64,000 nt of DNA, from the NCBI RefSeq assembly GCF_016808335.1, contig NC_053147.1:18028913-18092912 (forward strand), written 5' to 3'. The position numbers and the translations under genes were made by a program. The stretch is from Panicum virgatum (lineage: Eukaryota; Streptophyta; Magnoliopsida; Poales; Poaceae). Each line of letters begins with the position of its first letter. Within the stretch, counting starts at the first letter, position 1. This document shows positions 21,898 to 32,237 of this stretch, in pieces. A model generated the notes under the pieces. The model was not told the DNA's origin, searched no databases, and saw only the letters and a program-made list of their open reading frames with translations.

Positions 21898-24027
21898 TTA
21901 CTCCAGAACAACTTGAATGGGAGTTGCTGAGCAAGGAACATCATCAGCAATCTGGTTAATTATTTTGACTCTATCCTCATTGCCCCACTGGTATTGCTGC
22001 TTCACCATGTCCCAATCCCAGTGGCCCCTACCCTGAACATGCCCATTTTTGAACAAAGAAACGAGCTGCAACTCTGTGGATATTTTCATGACAAAGTTAA
22101 TAAAGAAAATCTGTCTTTCTGTTCCCTCAAAACCAACCATCACCAACTCCTTAAGATGATTGTGGCAGAACTTAGGGGGCTGCCATGTAATGTCATCACA
22201 AGAATCCTCTTCCCAAGGGATAATATGGATGTGAAGGCTCTCCAGACATGGTGCTGCCTCGATGAGGATGAGGGGCCAAGAGACGTCCCAGGATGAAGGC
22301 ACATCGGCAATCAGGAGCAGGGTTCACCTAACCGGTGGGAACCGGACCGGTTTGACCTACCGGTCAAACCGGTCCGGTCCGGTTCCGGTTTGGGCTGGTA
22401 CCAAACCGGCCCAAATTCAAAATTCAAATTTGAATTCGAAAAAAATGAAAAATTCCCAAAAAAATTCCTAAAAATACTTCAAGGTGCGACGAATCTAATG
22501 GTGTCAAATTTTCTCAAAGATTCATTCGTTTAACATACTTTTAGGGCATTTAAAGTTAAAACAAAAAAGAAAAGGAAAAAATGAGACGGCCCATTAAAGC
22601 CCACTTGGTAAACCGATCAAACCGGCCGGTAAACCGGTCTAACCGGCTGGTATACCGGTCCAAACCGGTTACACATGTGATTTTAAATTTGGATTTGAAT
22701 TCAAACCGGTCAAACCAGCCGATAAACTGGTCAAACCGACCGGTAAACCGGTCTAACCGGTCGGTATACCGGTACGAACCGGTTGAACTGAGTTTTTTGA
22801 ATTCAAATTTGAATTTGACCGGTTTCTACCGGTAACCGGTCAAACCGGTCCGGTAAACTGGAACCGGAGTGCTCCGGTTTGGGGTGTCCGGTTGGGGAAA
22901 AAACCCTGATCAGGAGCCTCCGGAGTTTGGGTAACAACAGTGCAGGGCTCCTTGCGTTAAACCATCTATCATATCCAGTAAAGCGGACGATGAGGTCAGT
23001 CATTCCCGGGCTGCCTCCAAGATACAGATTGAGGTCCCAATCAGGTGTAAAGCGAATCGTACGGCTTTTTAGGATGCCATGGCATTTGGTAAGATTCAAC
23101 TGTCTGAGATATGGGAAGGAGCTAAGCTTGTAAATCACTGTAGTGTCAATAACAGCCATGCTCTCAAGCATTGGGAGAGAGTACAGTTTGAACCCTCCAG
23201 ACCTGCAACGCTCAACGATAAGCTTCTTAATCTCTGATCTGGGGGCATTGACAGCCACAACGCCTTGGTTGAGATCGCAGGACTTGAGGTGCAGTGCTTG
23301 AAGCTGCGGGCTCAAGGTAAACACAGCCACATATGCTGCTGTTGGAGTTGAATCTGGCAAATCTTGCAAGACCAGACTGGTGAGCGAGTGGAAGCCCTGC
23401 AATGGCGGAATATAGCAAGCTGCTAGCTTCAGACTTCTTAGACGAGACTTGTGCGGATCGTTGCAGAGACCATGGCAAGGAAAACTGTGGGCACCCTGCT
23501 GAAAGTATGTAGACTTAGCTGAAACCTCGAGATCTTCAACCCCCCCAAACGTCAACAGCCTTGGCTATGAAGCTTTTGATGCTACTGGAGCATGGGGTAG
23601 CAAAGAACTCAAGTCTCAGCGTACGGACCCTTCGCAGACCTCGGCCTTCATGGTCATGATCATTATCGCCGTTTGAGTCAAGGAAGTTGTTGATGGACAC
23701 AACCATGGAGCGCATGGCTCGGCGCTCATACCGCCTAATGTTTGCGCAGAGTACCCTGAAATTGATGATAAAGCCATAATTGGCTTCGCTGTGGATGCGA
23801 ATGCACCGGTGGTAGCGCGGCGGGAGAATTTCACTGACCCTGAAATTGAGGGTGTCAAGCCCGCGCGTCAGGCCAGTCCAGCGCCTTGAGAGGGCTGCAG
23901 TGGCGAGCGCAGTGCGGGTATCCATGAGCCGCAAAATGAGGAGCAGCAGGTCGTCGGTGAGAGCACTGAGGCGGTCGTCACCATAAGGCGCACCCAACTG
24001 GTGCTGGGATAGATTCCTCCTAGCCAT
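21898..24027 (-). pseudogene. F-box/LRR (FBD-type) gene broken by a MITE and a frameshift
   Basis: The N-terminus has the F-box (DRLSALTDDLLLLILRLMDT, then ALSRRW), followed by leucine-rich segments such as SLKLAACYIPPLQGFHSLTS and LRQLNLTKCHG, and a C-terminal FBD-like part ([30 protein letters not shown]). F-box proteins select targets for SCF ubiquitin ligases. Two lesions are visible. A run of seven G on the coding strand (23540-23546) has one base too many to join the two frames. A 591-bp MITE (22318-22908) interrupts the last third; without it and one copy of its 8-bp duplication the frame runs on to the stop at 21898. Without the lesions the product would be about 500 residues, a normal size. 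It could still be expressed as a short F-box protein. Confidence 0.88.
22318..22908. mobile_element. hAT-type MITE rich in ACCGGT motifs
   Basis: The ends CAGGGTT... and ...AACCCTG are inverted repeats, and the 8-bp ATCAGGAG is duplicated at 22310-22317 and 22909-22916. An 8-bp duplication with a CAGGG end fits the hAT superfamily. The interior has dozens of AACCGGT/ACCGGTC motifs, many in inverted pairs, and no transposase. Confidence 0.88.
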
Positions 24028-24950
24028 GGCAGAGCTGAGGTGGGAGTGGTGAATTGGGCGGAGAGCGGCGGCGGTGGTGGCGCGCTCATCCAGTTTTCCT
24101 AAGCTTGCGATTGCGGGTGTGGATAGGGATAAATAGAGGCATCCGCATCAGCAATTACGACCGCTAGTGGTGGAAGGGGCGACAGGCGACGAGCCAGATA
24201 GTAGAAGGTTGCTGGACGACGGGTTGGCGAGTTGGGCGACGACCGGGGGAGCTCGATTTGGGATCAGTCCGGGCCGGCGTGGACGTACGCAGCGGAGAAG
24301 TACTCGCCGGCAACGACGAGGCGAGGTCGAGGCTGGGTCGCCGATGCCGATGGGTGGCGATGCAGTGCGGGAGGCCCGGGACCCCGCGGATCCAAGTGGC
24401 GCGGAAGGAGCGGCCCTCTTCCTCGGTGGGCGGCGCGAGGAGTCAGCGGCAGAGGGGAACGAGAAGAGGAGCGGCGGGCTGTCGCGCCGGAGGAAGGGCC
24501 GTGTCGCGGGCAGGAGGGCCGTGTCCCGGAGAAAAGCGGCGCGGCAGGGAGCGCCGTCGCGCCGCGCGGAAGGGAACCAGAAGGGTCCCGAGAATTCAGA
24601 TCGTCTGACGTTTGCCGCAGCGACGTATGGGTGCAGTCGCACAAATCGGAACGTCCATTCACATCGAACGGCGAGACGCTCGACGCTTCCAAATAGCAGG
24701 CCACGCGCCTAGTCCAGCCCATCAAAGCCCACTAGTGCACCACCGGAGCTCCAAAAACCATCGCCACTTACTAGAAATCAGCTCTTTTCCAATCACCAGT
24801 TCACCACAACCAAATCACGTGATCTGTTTCCCCATTCGAAGTATGCTATTAAATTCCACGAGTGCACAGATGTTTCCATATATATCGGTGAACCTTCGCC
24901 CCACAGTAGTGACAGCAGTACTGTAGTAGTAAAGCAAGGAACCGTTACCA
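24028..24950. other. Upstream flank of the F-box gene, partly GC-rich
   Basis: The GC-rich block 24150-24720 is open in four frames and resembles promoter/5' UTR composition. No domain was recognised in any frame. Confidence 0.4.
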
Positions 24951-24956
24951 GATTCA

Positions 24957-25160
24957 GATACACTCGCAGTTGAGGAAGAAGACAACACGTTCAGATTATC
25001 AGATACATTCGCAGTTTAGTAAGAAGATACGTTCAGCTAATCATCAACTCGCAGTTGAGGAAGAAGACGACACGCTCAGATACACTCGCAGTTCAGGAAG
25101 AAGACGACACGATCGGATACACTCGCAGTTCAGAAAGAAGATACTTCAGCTAATCATCCA
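24957..25160. repeat. Minisatellite of about 35- and 45-bp units
   Basis: Five units share ACTCGCAGTT followed by GAAGAAGA. Units alternate between a shorter form with GACGACAC and a longer form ending TTCAGCTAATCATC. Confidence 0.8.
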
Positions 25161-25824
25161 TTAGCCAGATTCACTGGAGTCGCCAGTATCGTACTCAGGG
25201 TCATTAGGATCAGAACCGTTACCATCAGAAGCCATCGATTCATCACCATCTGACAAGACTTGGAGGGGTGGTGGTGGTGGAGGCAGCCTTGGCATCCGCT
25301 TTGTGCGAGGTTTCCGAGGGATGGTTAGCTGACTCATGTCCACAGCCTCTACCTCAAGCTCTATGGGATTATCTCTATCACGGGAACCGATTCCTACCAG
25401 TCCATTGTAGTCGTCCTCCAAATTGTAAGCCATTTCACTAACATCAATCTGCAAACAAAATTAGATAAGAAAGATGGAGCCTTTACATTAGAGCACTTAA
25501 TTAAGATGTTGGAGAGAAAACTTACCCCATCGTACTGAAAGGCCTCACCGTCTTTGAGCTTCCAAGTATTTGCCTTGTATTTCAGATCTCTCAACATTAG
25601 GGGGAATAACTGCACTAGAACTCTTGCTCTGGCAACTCTCTGACCTCGGTAGAGATATTAGAATTAAGATACCATGCTATCTCTTCATTTGCACTTTGAA
25701 GTAACTCAATTCTTGTAACAATATATCTTCGTTGTGAAGATAAAGCTTTTGGTTTTGAGATCTCTAGCTTAACTTGTTCAAAAGCTGCATAGCTATCAGA
25801 GGGCCTTGCAAAAAGAGGTTTCAT
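25161..25824 (-). CDS. Hypothetical gene fragment with acidic C-terminus
   Basis: A plausible last exon is 25451-25161, with an acceptor TTTGTTTGCAG before it. It encodes IDVSEMAYNLEDDYNG, a proline run and an acidic tail ending GDSSESG. A preceding exon runs to about 25527, where GATGGG/GTAAGT is a strong donor; it encodes MLRDLKYKANTWKLKDGEAF. A separate minus-strand frame at 25824-25615 could be further upstream coding sequence, but it ends in a stop. I do not recognise the family. The exon-intron structure argues for a real or recently real gene, truncated at its 5' side. Function is unknown. Confidence 0.4.
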
Positions 25825-25829
25825 CCATC

Positions 25830-26450
25830 ACATGTTCCAATGAAAAAAAATCTCTATTCTGTTATGGTAAACATCACTTTTTTTTTTTGCGAGATATATC
25901 TGCATACAAACAACTTTAAGAAAATTTGAGTAGGTGTCAAGACTATCATTTTATAGTACACTTGTTTTTCTTGCAGATTCACTATTTCCATCACATTTTG
26001 TTATTTCTATATTCATGTAATCATGTCAGCTTCAACTAAGTAGAACAAGATACAGGAAATTATAAATCATTTCTACAACCGGTAGACAAGACAGGACCAG
26101 AATAGCCATGTCAGAATATGCTTGGAGGGATTACGGAAAACTTGATGATGCAGGTAATGAGAAACTTCTGAAACAATTTACAAAATAGGAAGTCAGAAAG
26201 ATGTCGTTTGAACTGGGGGGATTCAGCACCCACTATGCAGAGACCTACACCTAAGACACACAAACTCACTCATTTTTCAATTTCTAGCTACTTAGTGTAT
26301 AAGGTCCTTTTGACGGCAGAGCCGCTTTCTCGCTTCAGGGTGGCAGAGCTTACCAACAGATGAAACTGCCTTCCGGGAGGCAGAGTCTTTCTACGATGAA
26401 GCCTACCAACAGATGAAGCTGGCTTCCGGGAGATAGAGCATTCCTACAAT
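25830..26450. other. Intergenic DNA left of the gypsy element
   Basis: No gene was found. At about 26350-26440 a roughly 51-bp unit with ACCAACAGATGAA and CTTCCGGGAG occurs twice in tandem. Confidence 0.45.
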
Positions 26451-27718
26451 TGTCGGGTACCATGATTAGGGGCACCATAATCAGGGGACTAAAATTGCCC
26501 TAAAAACACAAACACGTGTTAGGCAACTGGGCCCACGAAGGACTACAGTCTCCTTCCAATCTGGAAGAAAGGAAAGGACTCAAAGAAGCCCAATACGCGT
26601 GCGGCCCATCCAAACCACCTCGAACCCGCAGGGTGATCTCCGCATCGCTCGAGAGCTCCCCGTCGAGGCCCTCGACCGCGCCCCGCGTCTCCGCCTCGCT
26701 CGAGGGTAGCGAGCCTACCCTCGGGGGAGCGGATCGCCTCCGCCTCGCTCGAGGCCACCCCTCGACGGGAAGGACAAAGGGCCCTTCCGCTCACCCGCCC
26801 GCCGTACGGAGGCATTAAATGCCAACCACTCCTCCACAGCGCCCGGGTCAGACTGCGTCAGGCCGCCATTCCTCACAGTGGCTGTGACCGGAGTCCCGTC
26901 CGCCAACTCCGGCCACTGCTCCGCCATACCGGACACTGTGGCGATACTGTGGGAACCTACGACGTAGTGCAAGACGTGCTCGGCACTGCTCCAGCCACTG
27001 TACTGCCAACTCCCCATACCTCCTTCAAGCTTTTCCCTCCGCGGAGCCCTGGAGCTGCATGGGCACGACCCTCGGAAGCGCCTCCGGCCTTGACCAAGAC
27101 GAGACCCTAGCCCGCAGGACCCTCGGAATGTCACCACGCCACGCCTGGAGGACGGTACCCCCTACAGCAACAACCACGCCACCTACTGGAGCTACAGGGA
27201 CACCAGCGCGATCTCCGCAAGGCCAAGGACGACGCCTGGGGCGACGGCCACGCCAGGCGCCATACCCCACAGTGTACTTTCCACAGTGCTAGACCACTGC
27301 ACCCCCGTGATTCGGGGAGAAGACGACTTCCATGATTTCCTGTGCATGTACACCGCCCCTCCTTGTGTCTATAAAAGGAGGAGGCGGGCTTCCCCTTAGG
27401 GGTGGGTCGATCCATCCGGTAGAACACAACACTCGGCACTACTCATAGAGCGCATACGCTCTTCTGAGCCCCGATATTAGCACTTGCCTCAATCAACTCC
27501 TCCTCTAGCAGAGACCTGGGAGCTTCCCTCCCTTTCTCGCCTCGCTTGTATCCCCTACTACAGGCACCCCCAGTGCAAGACAGTACAGTGCTCTCGCACA
27601 CCCGGAATCAGGATAAACCCGTGCGTGACTGTGTTGCCTCTTGCATCAACCATCTGGGACGAGGAACACGCAGCATCATCACTAGTTGGGTCCGAACCGC
27701 CGGGTCAGGACACCGACA
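26451..27718 (+). repeat. 5' LTR of the gypsy element
   Basis: The LTR starts TGTCGGGTACC and ends ACCGACA, with a TATA-like CTATAAAAGGAGG near 27370. The TTGGCGCGCTAGGTAGGGG after it is the likely primer-binding region. Confidence 0.88.
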
Positions 27719-27782
27719 GTTGGCGCGCTAGGTAGGGGCCGCTGCGTGACATTTCTCTTTTGTTCCCATTTGATCTCCAGGG

Positions 27783-28631
27783 ATGGCGAGCAGATCCAAC
27801 CCATTTCCAATGGGCGCCTCGGATCCGCTCCCAGCGGGATACGTGATTTGGTTCGGGAGTCTTGAGTTCAGGGCAACCGGCAATGGTTACCTCATGGAGC
27901 TCCTCTCGCCCAGACGCAACCCCGATGCTCCGGCGTCACCAGCCCGGCGCAACAGTCGCTCGAGTCAACACTCGCGACAAGTGCGCATGGAGCGGCGCAG
28001 GGCGGCACGCCTCACCTCCCCCCACGTGGGATGAGGTTGGCATGTCGCAGCTCAGCGTCGCGGCCGATGAAGCCACCACCTCGTCATCACGTGCCCCGGC
28101 GCCATCTGCGCCAGCACCATCATCGACTGCAGCCCCAGGGCCTCCCAGGGGGGGGCGCGACTCACCGAGTACGAGGATCTGTCGAGTCATCACCTCCTTT
28201 CGATCCGCAACCTCATCGTGTCATCTCCTGATGACTCCTACCCCGAGACGGCGAGCTCGGTCGCCGACGACATCAAGTTCTTCATGAACAACTTCACGAC
28301 CGAGGAGGCCGAGGACTACTCCGGGGTCCGAGACCTCGGTGTTTTCTGATCGTTCCAGCTTGCAGTGGCTTACTGCCTCACCTGCTCCGAGGACTCCAAC
28401 GAGGGGGATTACGATCCCACTCGGGAGTGCTTCATGGCCGAGCTCGCGGACGGACAGAACGACAACGCCCCGGGCAATGACGGGAACGGCGGGGCAGACG
28501 CGCAGGCAAATCAAGAGGTGGTGCCTGTCGCGACCCCTTCTTCTACGTCAAGCTCGGCGGCTCGGCAGGCACAGCTGGCGCAACTCAAGGAGCTTCAAGC
28601 CAAGCTCGACGAGCAGCATCGACAGACATAG
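27783..28631 (+). pseudogene. gag region of the gypsy element, first part
   Basis: Frames 27783-28034 and 28365-28631 carry gag-like low-complexity protein, ending in a glutamine- and leucine-rich coil (LAQLKELQAKLDEQHRQ). Stops and shifts separate the pieces, and the coding sequence is cut off by the insert that follows. Confidence 0.6.
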
Positions 28632-28667
28632 GAGCTGCGCACAACACTCGAGCAGCAGCGCACCGCT

Positions 28668-31600
28668 GTAGGGTCGAGATAGCGGACTAGAGGAGGGGTG
28701 AATAGTCCTTTCTAAAACTAATTGCGCCTGCTAATCGAAACTTATGCGGAATTGAAACTATTCGATTAGCCAAGACTTCACCCCTCTAACTATGACTCTA
28801 AGGCAACTCTAAAAAGATCCTACACAAAGCAAATGAAGTGCCAAGCTAGCAAGAGCTCTCCTAACAATTCTAATGCCAAGCCACACAAGCCTAAGCACTA
28901 GTACTTCACAAACAAGGGGAGCTCCTACACAATTCTAATGAGTAAAAGCACAAAGCCAAACCTAAGCTCACTAGATGCTCAAGGACAAGGATACCCAATC
29001 CAAACCCAAGAGCTCAACTTGCTTATCTACACAATCTAAACAAGAGCAACTAATTAAACTACACAAGCTAACTAGTTACACTAGGATCTCTACTTCTAGC
29101 TACACAAGCAAGAAGATGATTAGCAATCTACACAAGCTAACTAATCACTAGAAAGCAACTACACAAGCACAAGATATATATGAATGTAAATACAAGGCTT
29201 GTGATTTGGAGAATGCAAACCACCGAGAAGAGTAGACAAAATTGACACGGTGATTTTTATCCCGAGGTTCACTTGGTTGCCACCAAGCTAATCCCCGTTG
29301 AGACAAGCTCCAAGGTTGCCGGCGATCCTCTTGCTAGTGGTGACTCTCAAGTCACACTCTCCCACATGGAGTGCTCACACCGAGCTCTAGCACATGATCC
29401 GGCCGAACCACTTGTTGCTCTTCACGTCTCGCTCAACTAGATTTGCTCTTCGCGGCTCCCGAGGGGTGAGCACAATACCCCTCACAATCTCTTCTACGGA
29501 GCACCGCCCAATCTTCTTGCAGGCTTCAACGGAGCCTCTTGCCACCAAGCCGTCTAGGAGGTGGCAACCTCCAAGAGTAACAAGCACACCGGCTTGCTAC
29601 ACGATCACCTAGTGCCACTCGATGCAATCTCTCAAAGCAATCGCACTAGAAACGCTCTCTCACTTGATCGGATGATTACTATCAAGTTAGAGTAAGTAGA
29701 GGGCTCTCAAGCACTCTCACACAAGGACACCAAGTCCCCAAAGTGCTCAGCCACCTCAAATGGCCGGCCACACCCTCTATTTATAGAGGGAGGCCCCAAA
29801 CTAGCCGTTACACTCAAATCCCGTGAAAACAGAGTTTTCGCGGACTGACCGCCTCACAGAGACCGGACTGTCCGCCATTCAAAACCAACGGCTAGAACTG
29901 CAATGATTATGTGTCAGAGTCGACCGTTAGAGCCCCGGGTGGACTGTCCGCACCCCTGGGGCGGACCGTCTGCGGTTCAAAACTTCGAACCAACCGATTT
30001 GCAAACGTCTCTGACTAAATCTGGAAGTGACCGACGGACTGTCCGCTCCCCAGGGGCGGACCGTCCGCCGTTTAAAAAGTCAGCACACACAGAAACCGTA
30101 GTGTTTCTGTCCCAAAATTTTCAGTAGGAGGCGGACCGTCCGCCCCCAAGGGCCGGACCGTCCGTAGTACAATTTGGACACCCAAGACAGAACTACTAAG
30201 TTTCTGCGCCCGTTTCAGCTTTTAAAGGCGGACCGTCCGCCCCCATAGACCGGACGGTCCGCAGTTCATTTTGTACCAGCAACAGAGCCAAAAACGGTTC
30301 TGCTCGAGCTCATCCGAGATAACTGCGGACCGTCTGCCCCCCAGGAGCGGACCGTCCGCTGGTCTATTTTCAGCAGAAATGTACCTCAGTAAAATGGCAA
30401 TAACTCTTAGCTCCAATGTCCAAATTTGGTGATCTTGGACTCTATGGAAAGCTTATTCAGAGGGCTACACAACCCAACTGAATATTTGATCCAAAACACA
30501 AAGGATCAAAGCAGTATTTCACTCCAAGAGACAACCTAATCTCCGAAGAACACCGAAAAGCCTTTCTTGCTTCCCCAAGTTGATAAACATCAACTCCAAC
30601 TCTTTCTCCTTTGCAAATGTGCCAACACCACCACGTGAACAACACCATGTGCATGTGTGTTAGCATTTCGCAATCATTTTCAAAGAACTTTCACTTGATC
30701 TCACCACGCCATTCGATCCTAGCAACATCGCAATGTTAGATCGCTCAAGTGGCACTAGATGACCGATATGCAAACAAGTTTGCCCCTCTTGATAGTACGG
30801 CCATCTATCCTAAATCCGGTCATGCACTTATCTACACAACCTTTGACCGGTGAAATGAAATGCCCTACAAGTCATAACTTTGCCTTGCGCATTCCATTTC
30901 ATCTTCCCAAATGTAGATACCACACAAGCACCAAACTCCATCAAGCCTTTTGATCATTATCATGAGTCAACACTTGGCTTGATCTTCCTTGAATGATATG
31001 ATCCACTCCATATCATCACATGACCTCTTTGGTCCATCGATCTTGACCTTACTCGCTCTTCACCGTTGCCTCGGTCCATCGGCGCCAAATCTTGCCCAAG
31101 CTTCACCGCCTCGCGGTCCCTCGCTTCAAAGCCTTGACTTGTCCTTCTCCATTGCAACCGGTCCATCAAGCCAAACCTTGTCTTGATCTTCTCCACTTTG
31201 GTCGCATAACTCCATGTCATGTCTCATATGCAATGAGTTCCTCCATCACACTATATGAGCATAGCATCAACCCTTAGCCATTTCTCCTCCATGGCACATG
31301 TCGCTCTTACTAGTGTCTTTGTGTAGACTAATCTCCTGTGTATCTCGACATAAACACTTATTAGTCCACCTAAGTTGTCACTCAATTACCAAAACCAAAC
31401 AAGGGTCTTTCAATCTCCCCCTTTTTGGTAATTGACGACAACTCTACAAAGATATGGAAATTAAGCATATTCCAAGCTAGCACTTCACATATGTGTAAAT
31501 AGCTAACTTGGTTTGAATTTTATGTTTCTTATCCACCATTAAGACCACTTGTAAACGATTGGATAAGCACCATAAAAATCCGACTTGGTAGTGATAACTC

Positions 31601-32040
31601 CCCCTACATGTGTGCTCAAGAGATTTGGTTTTAAACTCACACACATGCATAAATATGAAATTTGTGGGATTGTTATCACTAATAAGTGATGCTAATGTAT
31701 ATAGGATAAACCTTTGAAGCGTGATACCAATTTGAGTTGCATCGTTGAAGTTCATTCCTTAGCATCAATGAGTAACTGGACATTCATCAAAAACTCAAGA
31801 TACCTCATGAGATTGACAATATTAGCAAGGCTCTTGATTCACTTGTAAAAAAATGTCTAGCTACAATCTATGCATGCTAGTTATCAAATCATCAATCAAG
31901 TTCTATGACTAGCATACATCACACACAAGCAATGCATTTATAAATTTTAAAACCTATGCAAATGCAAGCAAGCACATGAATATGCACATATCAAATGCAA
32001 ACAACCAAGTTGTTAACAACCAAGTTCATGAGCTTGCTCC
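28668..32040. mobile_element. Unclassified AT-rich insert within gag
   Basis: Gag coding stops near 28670 and gag/zinc-knuckle-like sequence resumes near 32040. The DNA between differs sharply in composition. It begins near GGACTAGAGGAGGGGTGAAT and contains CTCCCCCTTTTTGGTAATTG, both of which I associate with a widespread grass repeat. No coding domain, LTR pair or clean target duplication was found, so the class and exact ends are open. Confidence 0.55.
29840..30375. repeat. About 96-bp minisatellite with GCGGACCGTCCGC motifs
   Basis: Five to six units recur at about 29941, 30035, 30132, 30228 and 30325. Each has two near-palindromic GCGGACCGTCCGC-type motifs separated by about ten C/G-rich bases, then an AT-richer spacer. 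Confidence 0.85.
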
Positions 32041-32237
32041 CCTTACAAGCGCAAGGAAGATGTGCCCGCAGAGGGTAGCAACACCAAGACCAACGCCCCC
32101 GCCAAAAAGCAAAAGCGGCGGAAGAAAGGAAAAAAGCCAGCCCCACCGAACTAGCGTGGACTAGGACAGGCAGAGGACTCCGACGAGGCCTTCGTTGCTG
32201 CCCCGGACCGCAAAGGACCTCGAGGCCCCACTCGAGG

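Noticed and set aside
22803..22908. C-terminal part of the minus-strand frame that runs into the MITE
   Set aside because: It is transposon sequence read in frame by chance. The F-box protein's own continuation lies beyond the MITE.
24957..25160. A CRISPR-like array
   Set aside because: Units are adjacent without unique spacers, the genome is eukaryotic, and no cas gene is present.
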